Assembly: GCA_029777935.1 (NCBI GenBank) | Contig: JAKORH010000345.1 | Coordinates: 1-20,842 of the forward strand | Source: Pseudomonadota bacterium | Lineage (GTDB): Bacteria > Pseudomonadota > Gammaproteobacteria > Burkholderiales > Burkholderiaceae | DNA length: 20,842 bases | Reading direction: 5' to 3' | Shown: in pieces, positions 7,497 to 14,836 of the stretch | Layout of the letters: each line of letters starts with the position of its first letter | How positions within the stretch are numbered: position 1 is the stretch's first letter | Notes under the pieces: model-generated | What the model was told of the DNA's origin: nothing | Databases searched by the model: none | The model's input: the letters and a program-made list of their open reading frames with translations, nothing else | Program-made: the position numbers and the translations under genes

Positions 7497-7519
7497 CTCG
7501 ATCCTCGATCCTCGATCCT
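7497..7519. repeat. Heptanucleotide array (CTCGATC x3) in the fliQ leader
   Basis: Three CTCGATC units plus CT fill the gap between the fliP stop (7487-7489) and the fliQ ATG at 7525. They are identical to the fliM leader array at 4538-4560, and in both cases AAAG directly precedes the ATG. On the minus strand the unit is GGATCGA. Confidence 0.88.
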
Positions 7520-7524
7520 GAAAG

Positions 7525-7794
7525 ATGACTCCCCAAGCCGTGATCTCGCTGGGCCAGCAGGCGCTGTACGTGATGCTGATGATCGCCGCGCCGATGCTGA
7601 TCGCCGCGCTGGTCGTGGGCCTGATCGTCTCGATCCTGCAGGCCGCCACCCAGATCAACGAGATGACGCTGTCGTTCATCCCCAAGCTGCTGGCGATGAT
7701 TGCCACGCTGGTGATCGCCGGGCCGTGGATGATCGCGGTTTACGTCGACTACGTGCGGCGTCTGTTCGAGTCCATCCCCACTTCAATTGGCTGA
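7525..7794 (+). CDS. fliQ: Flagellar export gate protein FliQ
   Basis: This 89-residue protein has two transmembrane helices (about 14-38 and 52-76) and belongs to the flagellar export pore, wrapping the FliP-FliR core. MTPQAVISLGQQALYVMLMIAAP and LIVSILQAATQINEMTLSFIPKLLA are hallmark FliQ segments. The length equals the family norm of 89. The start follows a heptad array; only GAAAG, a weak ribosome binding site, precedes it. fliR follows after 48 bases. Confidence 0.97.
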   Translation: MTPQAVISLGQQALYVMLMIAAPMLIAALVVGLIVSILQAATQINEMTLSFIPKLLAMIATLVIAGPWMIAVYVDYVRRLFESIPTSIG

Positions 7795-7842
7795 AAGACA
7801 ATTCATTCACTGCACGCCGCAGAGCGGCGGAAGGCGGCGGGC

Positions 7843-8604
7843 TTGATCACCTTCACCGACGCCCAGCTCTCGGCCTGGTACGGCGCGCTGTTCTGGCCGC
7901 TGGTGCGCGTGCTGGCGCTGTTCTCGGTCGCGCCGGTGTTGTCGCACCGCGCGATCCCCGCGCGCATCAAGGTGGCGCTGGCGTTCGCGATCACGCTGGT
8001 GCTGACACCGAACCTCGCGGCGCCGCCGCTGGCCGACGTGCTGAGCGCCCAGGGTCTCGCGCTGCTGCTGCAGAACGTGGTGGTCGGCGTGCTGCTCGGC
8101 TTCACGGTACGCATCGTGTTCGCGGCGCTGGAACTGGCCGGCGAGGTGATCGGGCTGCAAACCGGGTTGTCGTTCGCCGGTTTCTTCAACCCGGCGCTGG
8201 GCGCAACACAAACGGCGACCGCGAGCTTCATGTCGCTGCTGGCGCTGCTGATGTTCGTCGCCATCGACGGCCATCTGATGCTGATCCACGCGCTCGCCGA
8301 GAGCTTCCGTGTCTTTCCGCTCGCCGGCGGCGAGTTCCCGCTGTCGTTCGACCGCGTCGCCCGGCTGGGCGCCGAGGTGTTCGCGATCGGCCTGGCGATC
8401 GCGCTGCCCTTCATCGCGGTGATGATGCTGGTGAACCTCGTGCTCGGCGTGCTGGCGCGCGTGGCCCCGCAGCTGAACATCTTCGCGGTCGGCTTTCCGC
8501 TGACCATCCTGGTCGGGCTGGGCGCGCTGTTCGTGCTGCTGCCCTATCTCGAAACGCCGCTGCGCGCGGCGCTGGAGCGCGGCCTGACGCTGTGGATCAA
8601 CTGA
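7843..8604 (+). CDS. fliR: Flagellar export gate protein FliR
   Basis: This 253-residue multi-pass membrane protein is the single-copy plug-forming subunit of the export gate. About six hydrophobic helices are visible. Family motifs include FWPLVRVLALFSVAPVLSHR (about 14-33), GLQTGLSFAGFFNPALGATQ (about 105-124), and the C-terminal LNIFAVGFPLTILVGLGALF, which is shared with YscT/SctT proteins. The start appears to be TTG at 7843 (MITFTDAQLSAW), preceded by a GGAAGGCGG purine-rich site; no ATG is available nearby in frame. It is the last gene of the fli run here; flhB is not in the window. Confidence 0.95.
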   Translation: MITFTDAQLSAWYGALFWPLVRVLALFSVAPVLSHRAIPARIKVALAFAITLVLTPNLAAPPLADVLSAQGLALLLQNVVVGVLLGFTVRIVFAALELAGEVIGLQTGLSFAGFFNPALGATQTATASFMSLLALLMFVAIDGHLMLIHALAESFRVFPLAGGEFPLSFDRVARLGAEVFAIGLAIALPFIAVMMLVNLVLGVLARVAPQLNIFAVGFPLTILVGLGALFVLLPYLETPLRAALERGLTLWIN

Positions 8605-8694
8605 CCCCTTCTGCTGGCCAAGCGCGGGCAAAAGGTCTTCCTGATTCGCGACGAATCTCAGCCGCAGTGAACCACAAGACCGTTCGCGATCGGA

Positions 8695-8768
8695 TCGTCG
8701 CCCCGGCGGAGGCCGGGGCCCAATTTGCAGCGTCGAAACTTGGGTCCCGGCCTGCGCCGGGACGACGA
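8695..8768. repeat. Long inverted-repeat element, copy 1
   Basis: Arms of 29 bases at 8695-8723 and 8740-8768 pair with three mismatches around a 16-base loop. The arms start TCGTCGCCCC and end GGGCCCAA on the left. Related copies are at 12771-12865 and 15837-15906. Arm length and the hairpin-in-hairpin layout resemble the fliP array units, but the sequence is a distinct subfamily. Confidence 0.88.
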
Positions 8769-8796
8769 TGCCCGCTCACCTCTCGAAAAGATAGCG

Positions 8797-8853
8797 ATGA
8801 GCGGCAACGCGGAGCTGACCCACTACACGATCAAGAACGGGCTGGTGGAGTAG
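8797..8853 (+). pseudogene. Possible gene remnant, 18 codons
   Basis: ATG 8797 opens an 18-residue frame, MSGNAELTHYTIKNGLVE, ending in TAG at the edge of a repeat unit. Its composition (Thr, His, Tyr, Ile, Lys, Asn) is unlike the Arg/Ala-rich nonsense typical of spurious frames here. It sits between two repeat elements, so it may be the N-terminus of a gene cut by repeat insertion or a tiny gene. I do not recognise it. Confidence 0.25.
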
Positions 8854-8928
8854 CCGAGCCCGCGAAAGCCGGGCCCCAGTGTCTGTGCGATAAAGTCGCT
8901 AATGGATTCCCGCTTGCGCGGGAATGAG
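8849..8928. repeat. Degenerate dRS3-type palindromic unit
   Basis: The right half holds ATTCCC-GCTTGCGC-GGGAAT (8906-8925), matching the dRS3 pattern. The left half (about 8854-8880) contains CCCGCGAAAGCCGGG, a decayed version of the left hairpin in the fliP array, followed by CCCAGTGTC. It has the same general design as units at 6523-6768. Confidence 0.75.
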
Positions 8929-8993
8929 GTCGGAGCGGTGAGCTTCATCGCTAATCAGGAAGGTCTCTAGTTCCCGCCTCGAATGGCGGCTGC

Positions 8994-9872
8994 ATGAGTC
9001 AGGTCGAAGAAATCACCGGCGTGAACTGGTCCGACAGCATCGGCGCCGCGCTGGCGGAGCGCGCGACCGACGCGCTCGAGGCCGGCTCCGTGCTGCGGCT
9101 GCTGCTGCCGTTCGCGCCCGAGCGCGGCGAATCGAGAATCCTGCGCGACCGCGTACTGGCGGGCCACCGCAAGAACGTGAGCTTCGATCCGCGCACGCGG
9201 AGCGTGAAGGGCGCGGTCGAGGACGCGGCGCTGCGCGGCGTGCTTGCATCGGCCTGCGCGCGCTATCAGCGCCAGACCGTGGAGCTTGCGCAGCGGCTGT
9301 TTCCCTCGTATCAAGGCGCGTTGCAGATCGGCCGCACCAGCTTCCGGCCGGCCGAAGTGGCCGGACGCGTCCCGAAGAGTCCGCGCAAGGACGATGCGCG
9401 ACTGCACGTCGACGCATTCCCCGCCACGCCGGTGCGCGGGCTGCGGATGCTGCGCTTCTTCACCAACGTCAATCCGGACGGCGTGGCGCGCCACTGGCAG
9501 GTCGGCGAATCGTTCGAACTAGTCGCCGCGACTTTCCTGCCGCGGGTGCCGCGCTACTCGATGCTCGCCGCGCGCGCGCTGGCGACGCTGCAGGTGACGA
9601 AGTCGGTGCGCAGCGAATACGATCACTGCATGCTCCACATCCACGACACGATGAAGTGCGACGCGGCGTACCAGCGGTCGGCAGCGCGCGAAGACGTGCA
9701 TTTCGCCGCCGGCGAGACCTGGATCGTGTTCAGCGACCATGTCTCGCACGCGGTGCTCGCCGGCCGTTTCATGTTCGAGCAGACGATCTACCTGCCGGTG
9801 GCGGCGCAGCGCTTCCCCGAGCGCTCGCCGCTGCGCGTACTCGAGCGCCTGACCGGCCGGGCGCTGGTCTGA
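8994..9872 (+). CDS. kdoO: Kdo hydroxylase (Fe(II)/2-oxoglutarate dioxygenase, KdoO family)
   Basis: This 292-residue protein belongs to the Kdo hydroxylase family. Its studied members (Burkholderia, Yersinia) convert the outer Kdo sugar of lipid A inner core to Ko, using Fe(II), 2-oxoglutarate and O2. The metal-binding triad fits H-x-D...H: His138 and Asp140 in RLHVDAFPATPVRGLRMLRFF, and a distal His249 or His252 in FSDHVSHAVLAGRFMFEQT. A conserved VNPDGVARHWQVGESF segment lies between. The length agrees with the family (about 290-300). ATG 8994 is the first good start; no strong binding site precedes it. It is followed 19 bases later by a CbiM-like membrane protein and is not next to waaA or other LPS genes. 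Confidence 0.85.
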   Translation: MSQVEEITGVNWSDSIGAALAERATDALEAGSVLRLLLPFAPERGESRILRDRVLAGHRKNVSFDPRTRSVKGAVEDAALRGVLASACARYQRQTVELAQRLFPSYQGALQIGRTSFRPAEVAGRVPKSPRKDDARLHVDAFPATPVRGLRMLRFFTNVNPDGVARHWQVGESFELVAATFLPRVPRYSMLAARALATLQVTKSVRSEYDHCMLHIHDTMKCDAAYQRSAAREDVHFAAGETWIVFSDHVSHAVLAGRFMFEQTIYLPVAAQRFPERSPLRVLERLTGRALV

Positions 9873-9891
9873 CGCCGAGCCGCGCCCGCGG

Positions 9892-10554
9892 ATGCAGGCC
9901 GCCTCACTCGTGCCCGTGGCGGCGGTTCTCGGCTGGCTGCTGTTCGTCGCGCTGCTTGCGCACGCGGGCTGGCGCGCGCTGCGGCCCGCGGCGCGCCGCG
10001 CATTCCTGCCGCTGTCGATCCAGCAGCACGCCTGGCTGGCAGGGATCGTGACGCTCGGCGTGCTGTGGTCAGCTTCGATCCGGCTCGGCGCCGGCGCTCA
10101 GCTCGCAATGATCGGCGTGTCGCTGTACGCGCTGCTGTTTGGCTACACGCGCGCGCTGCTCGGCGCGACGGTCGCTCTCGGCGGTGTGACCGCGCTCGCC
10201 GGCGGGGCCTGGCTGCCGGTCGGGCTGCACGCGCTGGCTGCGCTCGCACTGCCCGCCGCGCTCGCGGGCGGTCTGCAGGCACTGATCGTGCGCCGGCTGC
10301 CGCGGCACCTGTTCGTCTTCATCATCGGCAACGGCCTGTTCGTCACGCTGATCGCGGCCGGCTGCGCGCAGCTCGCGCTGCTCGGCATCGCGCACATGAT
10401 CGGCGCGGCCGAGACCGGCGACATCGTCGGCTACGCGCTGCTGCTCGCGTGGGGCGAAGCGCTTGCCAGTGGCATGGTGTTCTCGGCGCTGGTGATCTTC
10501 CGCCCGCAGATCGTGATGACCTACGCGCAGGACAGTTACCTGCCGCGCCGCTGA
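9892..10554 (+). CDS. CbiM-like multi-pass membrane protein (energy-coupling factor permease family)
   Basis: This 220-residue, very hydrophobic protein has about six membrane helices. HAWLAGIVTLGVLW, LAMIGVSLYALLFGYTRALLGA and the C-terminal ASGMVFSALVIFRPQIVMTY with a final YLPRR fit the CbiM/NikM-like family found as stand-alone genes in betaproteobacteria. True CbiM/NikM substrate-binding permeases start with a metal-binding Met-His motif (MHI..G). This one starts MQAASLVPV and lacks it, and there is no CbiQ or CbiO partner here. A cobalt or nickel transport role is therefore uncertain. It lies 19 bases after kdoO, probably cotranscribed, and ends four bases before the convergent phospholipase gene. 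Confidence 0.6.
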   Translation: MQAASLVPVAAVLGWLLFVALLAHAGWRALRPAARRAFLPLSIQQHAWLAGIVTLGVLWSASIRLGAGAQLAMIGVSLYALLFGYTRALLGATVALGGVTALAGGAWLPVGLHALAALALPAALAGGLQALIVRRLPRHLFVFIIGNGLFVTLIAAGCAQLALLGIAHMIGAAETGDIVGYALLLAWGEALASGMVFSALVIFRPQIVMTYAQDSYLPRR

Positions 10555-10558
10555 CCGG

Positions 10559-12766
10559 TCATTGCGGACGCCCCCACACGAAGTACAGCGCAGTGGCACC
10601 GCCGAAGGTCTTGCCGAGCGCGAAGTACAGGGGGCCGACCGCGCTCTCGGCGCCGAAGAAGAGCGACCCCGCGCGTCGGAAGTTCGACCATGAAAACGCC
10701 TCGCCCTGCGAGAGCGCCGCGGCGGCCTCGAGCGAGAAGCCGCCGAAGATCGGCATCTGGATGTCGCCGAACGCGTCCGACACGTTGCGATAGAACACGC
10801 CGCGCACCAGCATGCCGCTGGAACCGGAGAGTTCTCCCCGCGGCGTGCCGGACAGATTGAACAGGCCCCCGTAGCGCACGCCGAACGCCTGGTTCGAAGT
10901 CGCCACCGTGGCGCTGGCGAGCATCGTGTAGCGCCCCCACGTCATCGGTGACGCCGCGCTCAGCAGCGCCGCGGTCTTGCGCCCGCCGCTGCCGGGCTGC
11001 CCGTCGTAGTACGTGATGCCGCTCGCCAGCGAATAGCCGCTGCGCGGATAGCCGACCGCGTCGAGCGTGTCGAGCGCGAACTGCGCGCGCGCGATCGGCC
11101 CGTCGGTGCCGCCGCCGACCGGCAAAAGTGGCAGCAGCGGCAGGCCGCCGATCAGCCGCAGCTCGCTGCTCGCGTGGCCGACGCCGACCTGCGCGATGCC
11201 GGAAGTGCCGATCAGGTAGCGCAGCGCTACCTCCTGCGACGACTCGCGCGATTCGAACTGCTCGACCGCGCGCCCGCCGGAGAACACCTCGAACGATTCG
11301 CGCTCGAGGCGCAGGCGCGGCACAACGAGCCAGCGGCTGCCGGCGGCAAGCGGTTGCAGGAACTCCGAGCCCAGCCGGCGTGTGGTGCCGAGCTGGATCT
11401 CGTTGCGCCAGGCGCCGCCGGCGGAATTCAGCCACGACCACGTGTGCAGCAGCAACAGGTCGAAGCGGTTGTCGTTGCTGAAGTTGGTCTGCACGGTGCC
11501 GCCGAGCTGCAGCGAGTTGTAGCCCCAGCTCTTCTCGATCGGCGTGACGACCAGCACGCGCCCGCGCGGCTCGTCGAGCAGCCGGTAGCTGACCGATTCG
11601 AAATCTCCGCTGGCGTACACGCGCCGGATCTGCTGCTGCACCTCGGCCGTGTCGACCGGCACGCCGCGCGGCAGGTCGATCTCGGCCAGCACGCTCCGCG
11701 GATTGACCGTTTGCAGCCCCTCGACGCGCACGTCGACGATCGGCCGCGGCGGCATCGGCGCGTGCAGCGGCGCGGAGCGCGTCTGCTCGAACTGCGCGTA
11801 GCGCTCGGGGGTCACGGCCAGCGCCGCGAGGCGCTTTGCCACCTCGCGCGCGGCCGCTTCGCCGGCAGCGACGATCGCTTCGCCCTTGTTGAAGTCGCCC
11901 GCGGTGTATTGGTGCAGATCCGGCTTGATCAGGATGTCGCGCGGCGTCAGTTCCGCCAGGCTGCGCTCGACGTTCTGCTCGGTCAGGATGTTGATCATCT
12001 GCTGGCCGACCGCGATCACGTCGGTCAGCCTGTCGCGCGGCAGCAGCGGCGTGCCGGCGTTGACGACGATCACGATGTCCACGCCCATCCTGCGCGCGAT
12101 GTCGACCGGCAGGTTGCGCACCAGCGCACCGTCCACCAGCGGCCGCCCCTGCACGTCGATCGGAGCGAAGGCGCCCGGCACCGACATCGACGCGCGCATC
12201 GCGGTCGACAGCGACACGCCCTGCTGCAGCACGACCAGCTTGCCGGTGGCCAGATCGGTGGCCATCGCGGCGAACGGGATCGGCAGTTCCCCGAGGTCGT
12301 TCACGTCCTTGACCACGCCGCCGAGCGCACGCAGCATCAGCCCCAGCTCCTGCGCGCCGACCGCGCCGCGCGGCAGCGTCAGGCCGTCCTCCTTGATGCC
12401 GAATTCGAACGTGAACAGATTGCGGTAGTCGTCCTCCTTCTGCTGCCACGACAGTTCGGGGCGCGGCGCGCGGCGCTCGAACATCGTGGCCCAGTCGGTC
12501 GCCCGCACCAGTTGCTCCAGTTCCTGCGGCGTGTAGCCGGCGGCGTAGCAGCCGCCGACCACCGCACCCATGCTGGTGGCAGCGATGGCGTCGATCGGCA
12601 CGCGCAGTTCCTGCAGCACCTTCAGCACGCCGATGTGCGCGAATCCGCGCGCGCCGCCGCCGGACAGCACGAGGCCGATCTTCGGCCGGGCCTCGGTCTG
12701 CGCATGAGCGGATGCGCTCGCGCAGGCAAGCAGCGCAATCATCACCAGGGCCAGAAGCTTGGACAT
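10559..12766 (-). CDS. Patatin-like phospholipase with POTRA and BamA-type barrel (type Vd-like)
   Basis: This 735-residue secreted protein has a signal peptide (about 1-22, ending SAHAQ) and a patatin domain (about 28-310). A POTRA-like module follows (about 380-450, VDVRVEGLQTVNPRSVLAEI), then an outer-membrane beta-barrel (about 460-735). The patatin domain shows the oxyanion loop GGGARGFAHIGVLK (36-49), the nucleophile Ser65 in ATSMGA, and the catalytic Asp of the DGA motif at about 212. This layout matches PlpD-type type Vd autotransporters, which hydrolyse phospholipids. The residue two before Ser65 is Ala rather than the usual Gly. I chose ATG 12766 because it yields a clean signal peptide; the frame continues upstream through a repeat. 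It is divergent from the ThDP enzyme. Confidence 0.88.
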   Translation of the reverse strand: MSKLLALVMIALLACASASAHAQTEARPKIGLVLSGGGARGFAHIGVLKVLQELRVPIDAIAATSMGAVVGGCYAAGYTPQELEQLVRATDWATMFERRAPRPELSWQQKEDDYRNLFTFEFGIKEDGLTLPRGAVGAQELGLMLRALGGVVKDVNDLGELPIPFAAMATDLATGKLVVLQQGVSLSTAMRASMSVPGAFAPIDVQGRPLVDGALVRNLPVDIARRMGVDIVIVVNAGTPLLPRDRLTDVIAVGQQMINILTEQNVERSLAELTPRDILIKPDLHQYTAGDFNKGEAIVAAGEAAAREVAKRLAALAVTPERYAQFEQTRSAPLHAPMPPRPIVDVRVEGLQTVNPRSVLAEIDLPRGVPVDTAEVQQQIRRVYASGDFESVSYRLLDEPRGRVLVVTPIEKSWGYNSLQLGGTVQTNFSNDNRFDLLLLHTWSWLNSAGGAWRNEIQLGTTRRLGSEFLQPLAAGSRWLVVPRLRLERESFEVFSGGRAVEQFESRESSQEVALRYLIGTSGIAQVGVGHASSELRLIGGLPLLPLLPVGGGTDGPIARAQFALDTLDAVGYPRSGYSLASGITYYDGQPGSGGRKTAALLSAASPMTWGRYTMLASATVATSNQAFGVRYGGLFNLSGTPRGELSGSSGMLVRGVFYRNVSDAFGDIQMPIFGGFSLEAAAALSQGEAFSWSNFRRAGSLFFGAESAVGPLYFALGKTFGGATALYFVWGRPQ

Positions 12767-12770
12767 ACGC

Positions 12771-12865
12771 CGTCGCCCCGGCGCATGCCGGGGCCCAAGT
12801 TGAACGTCGGGAATTGGGTCCCGGCCCCGGATCGAGTCCGGGGCAAGCTCTTCGCCGGGACGACG
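12771..12865. repeat. Long inverted-repeat element, copy 2, with inner hairpin insert
   Basis: The left arm 12771-12798 is continuous. The right arm is split into 12814-12825 and 12854-12865 by an extra 28 bases containing the hairpin CCCCGGA-TCGAG-TCCGGGG. It fills most of the 145-base divergent gap between the phospholipase and the ThDP enzyme, so both promoters must lie in or beside it. Related to copies at 8695-8768 and 15837-15906. Confidence 0.82.
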
Positions 12866-12911
12866 CACTGCGCTGTTATCCTTTCGCCGCCCCAATTTAC
12901 AGGGTTTCGCG

Positions 12912-14603
12912 ATGACCGCGCGCACCGGTGCTCGCCTCCTCGTCGACCAGCTTCTGGTTCAGGGCGTCAATCACGCGTTCTGCGTGCCGGGCGAAAGCTA
13001 CCTCGCCGTGCTGGACGCACTGCACGACGCGCGCTCGATCAAGCTGGTCATCAACCGCCACGAGAACGGCTCGGCCTTCATGGCCGACGCATACGCGAAG
13101 CTCACGGGACAACCGGGCGTGGCGTTCGTCACGCGCGGCCCGGGCGCGACCAACGCGGCGATCGGGGTACACACCGCGTTCCAGGATTCGACGCCGATCA
13201 TCGTCTTCATCGGCCAGGTCGGATCCGACTTCGTCGAGCGCGAGGCGTTCCAGGAAGTCGACTACCGCCGCATGTTCGGCCAGATGACGAAGTGGGTGGC
13301 GCAGATCGATCGCGCAGACCGCGTGCCGGAGTTCGTCGCGCGCGCGTTCCAGGTCGCCACCAGCGGCCGCCCCGGCCCGGTCGTGCTCGCGCTGCCCGAG
13401 GACATGCAGCTCGCGGCTGCCGACGTGCCCGACGCCGCGTGCCACGTGCCGGTGCAGGCTTCGCCCAGCGACACGCAGATCGCCGCGCTTCGCCGCCTGC
13501 TCGGGCAGGCGCAGCGGCCCCTCGTGATCCTCGGCGGCTTCGGCTGGTCCGTCGCCGCCTGCGACAACCTGCGGCGCTGGGCCGAATCGAACTACCTGCC
13601 GGTCGCGTGCGCGTTCCGCTACCAGGACCTGTTCGACAACCGCCACGCCAACTACGTGGGCGACGTCGGCATCGGCATCAACCCGAAGCTGGCCCAGCGT
13701 GTCAAGGAGGCCGACCTCGTGATCGCGATCGGCCCGCGCCTGGGCGAGATGACGACCGGCGGCTACACGCTGCTCGAAGCGCCGCGGCCGAAGCAGGTGC
13801 TGGTGCACGTGCACCCGGGCGTGGAGGAACTGAACCGCGTGTACCAGGCGCAGCTCGCGATCTGTTCCGGCATGCCGCAGTTCGCCTCGCGCCTGGCGAT
13901 GATGATGCCGATCGAGTCGCCGCCATGGCGCGACGAGCTCTCGCATGCACGCGCCGACTACGAGGCGTGGCAGGCGCGCCCGCCGGTGTACGCGCACTCG
14001 GTGCCGAAGCTCGACCTGTGGCAGGTGGTCGAGCAGTTGAAGCGCGCCGTGCCCGAAGACGCCGTGATCACCAACGGCGCCGGCAACTTCGCGACCTGGG
14101 CGCACCGCTTCTACCGCTATACCCGGCTGCGCACGCAACTGGCGCCGACCGCGGGCAGCATGGGCTACGGCGTGCCGGCCGGCGTCGCGGCCAAGATCGT
14201 CGCGCCCGAGCGCACCGTGGTGACGCTCGCCGGCGACGGCGAATTCCTGATGACCGGGCAGGAGCTCGCCACCGCCGTGCAATACCGGGCGGGGCTCGTC
14301 GTGATCGTGTTCAACAACGGCATGTACGGCACGATCCGCATGCACCAGGAACGCGAATTTCCGGGGCGCACCTACGGCACGCATCTGGCGAACCCGCACT
14401 TCGCGCTGCTGGCCGAGGCCTACGGCGCCGCAGGCAGCGTGGTCGAGACGACCGACCAGTTCGCCCCCGCGCTGGAGAAGGCGCTCGCGCACACGCACGA
14501 GAAGCACCTGCCGGCGCTGATCGAACTGCGCTGCGATCCCGAGGTGATCACACCCAACGCAACGCTGTCGGCGATCCGCGCAACGGCGCAACTGCAGCGC
14601 TGA
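12912..14603 (+). CDS. Thiamine-diphosphate enzyme of the acetolactate synthase (IlvB-like) superfamily
   Basis: This 563-residue protein has the three-domain layout of ThDP-dependent decarboxylases and carboligases: an N-terminal Pyr domain (about 1-165), a central Rossmann-like domain (about 185-315) and a C-terminal PP domain (about 370-535). Glu51 in NRHENGSAFMADAYAKLTG is the expected cofactor-activating Glu. GDG (441-443) through NN (468-469) in VVIVFNNGMYGT is the Mg-ThDP motif. GPGATNA is also typical. The substrate cannot be read from sequence. No ilvN regulatory subunit is adjacent, so this need not be the biosynthetic acetohydroxyacid synthase; other members act on 2-hydroxyacyl-CoA, oxalyl-CoA or glyoxylate. 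An AGGG site lies eight bases before the ATG at 12912. Confidence 0.85.
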   Translation: MTARTGARLLVDQLLVQGVNHAFCVPGESYLAVLDALHDARSIKLVINRHENGSAFMADAYAKLTGQPGVAFVTRGPGATNAAIGVHTAFQDSTPIIVFIGQVGSDFVEREAFQEVDYRRMFGQMTKWVAQIDRADRVPEFVARAFQVATSGRPGPVVLALPEDMQLAAADVPDAACHVPVQASPSDTQIAALRRLLGQAQRPLVILGGFGWSVAACDNLRRWAESNYLPVACAFRYQDLFDNRHANYVGDVGIGINPKLAQRVKEADLVIAIGPRLGEMTTGGYTLLEAPRPKQVLVHVHPGVEELNRVYQAQLAICSGMPQFASRLAMMMPIESPPWRDELSHARADYEAWQARPPVYAHSVPKLDLWQVVEQLKRAVPEDAVITNGAGNFATWAHRFYRYTRLRTQLAPTAGSMGYGVPAGVAAKIVAPERTVVTLAGDGEFLMTGQELATAVQYRAGLVVIVFNNGMYGTIRMHQEREFPGRTYGTHLANPHFALLAEAYGAAGSVVETTDQFAPALEKALAHTHEKHLPALIELRCDPEVITPNATLSAIRATAQLQR

Positions 14604-14684
14604 GAGAGCCACACTCGCCGCGGCGGGTCAAGATCCGACCGAGGATGCAGCGGCATGGCGGGGCTGCCTCGCGGCGGACGTCTC

Positions 14685-14762
14685 CCCTCACCCCAACCCC
14701 TCTCCCGGAGGGAGAGGGGCTCTTCTTCCCTCTCCCTCCGGGAGAGGGACCGAGGGTGAGGG
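14685..14762. repeat. Three-stem palindromic cluster between convergent genes
   Basis: The outer stem CCCTCACCC (14685-14693) pairs with GGGTGAGGG (14754-14762). Inside are two perfect hairpins: a 10-bp stem, 14697-14706 with 14710-14719 around GGA; and a 9-bp stem, 14728-14736 with 14740-14748 around TCC. Together they can form a three-way junction. It lies between the convergent ThDP gene and the denD-like gene and could end transcription from both sides, but there is no T run. Elements of this CCCTCACCCC...CCCTCTCCC type are widespread in beta- and gammaproteobacterial genomes. Confidence 0.88.
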
Positions 14763-14836
14763 CGGGCAGCGCTGACAACGAGGCGCGTCAGCCACCTCCT
14801 GGAGCTTCATTCACTCGCGTACTCCCGAGCCAGCGC

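Larger units (their letters stand above)
8605..8993. other. Gene-free gap built of repeats between fliR and kdoO
   Basis: This 389-base stretch has no convincing gene. It holds a long inverted repeat (8695-8768), an 18-codon open stretch (8797-8853) and a degenerate dRS3-type unit (8849-8928). A small perfect hairpin, GATTCG-CGA-CGAATC (8643-8657), follows fliR, but with no T run to make it a convincing terminator. No clear promoter for kdoO was found. Confidence 0.7.
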
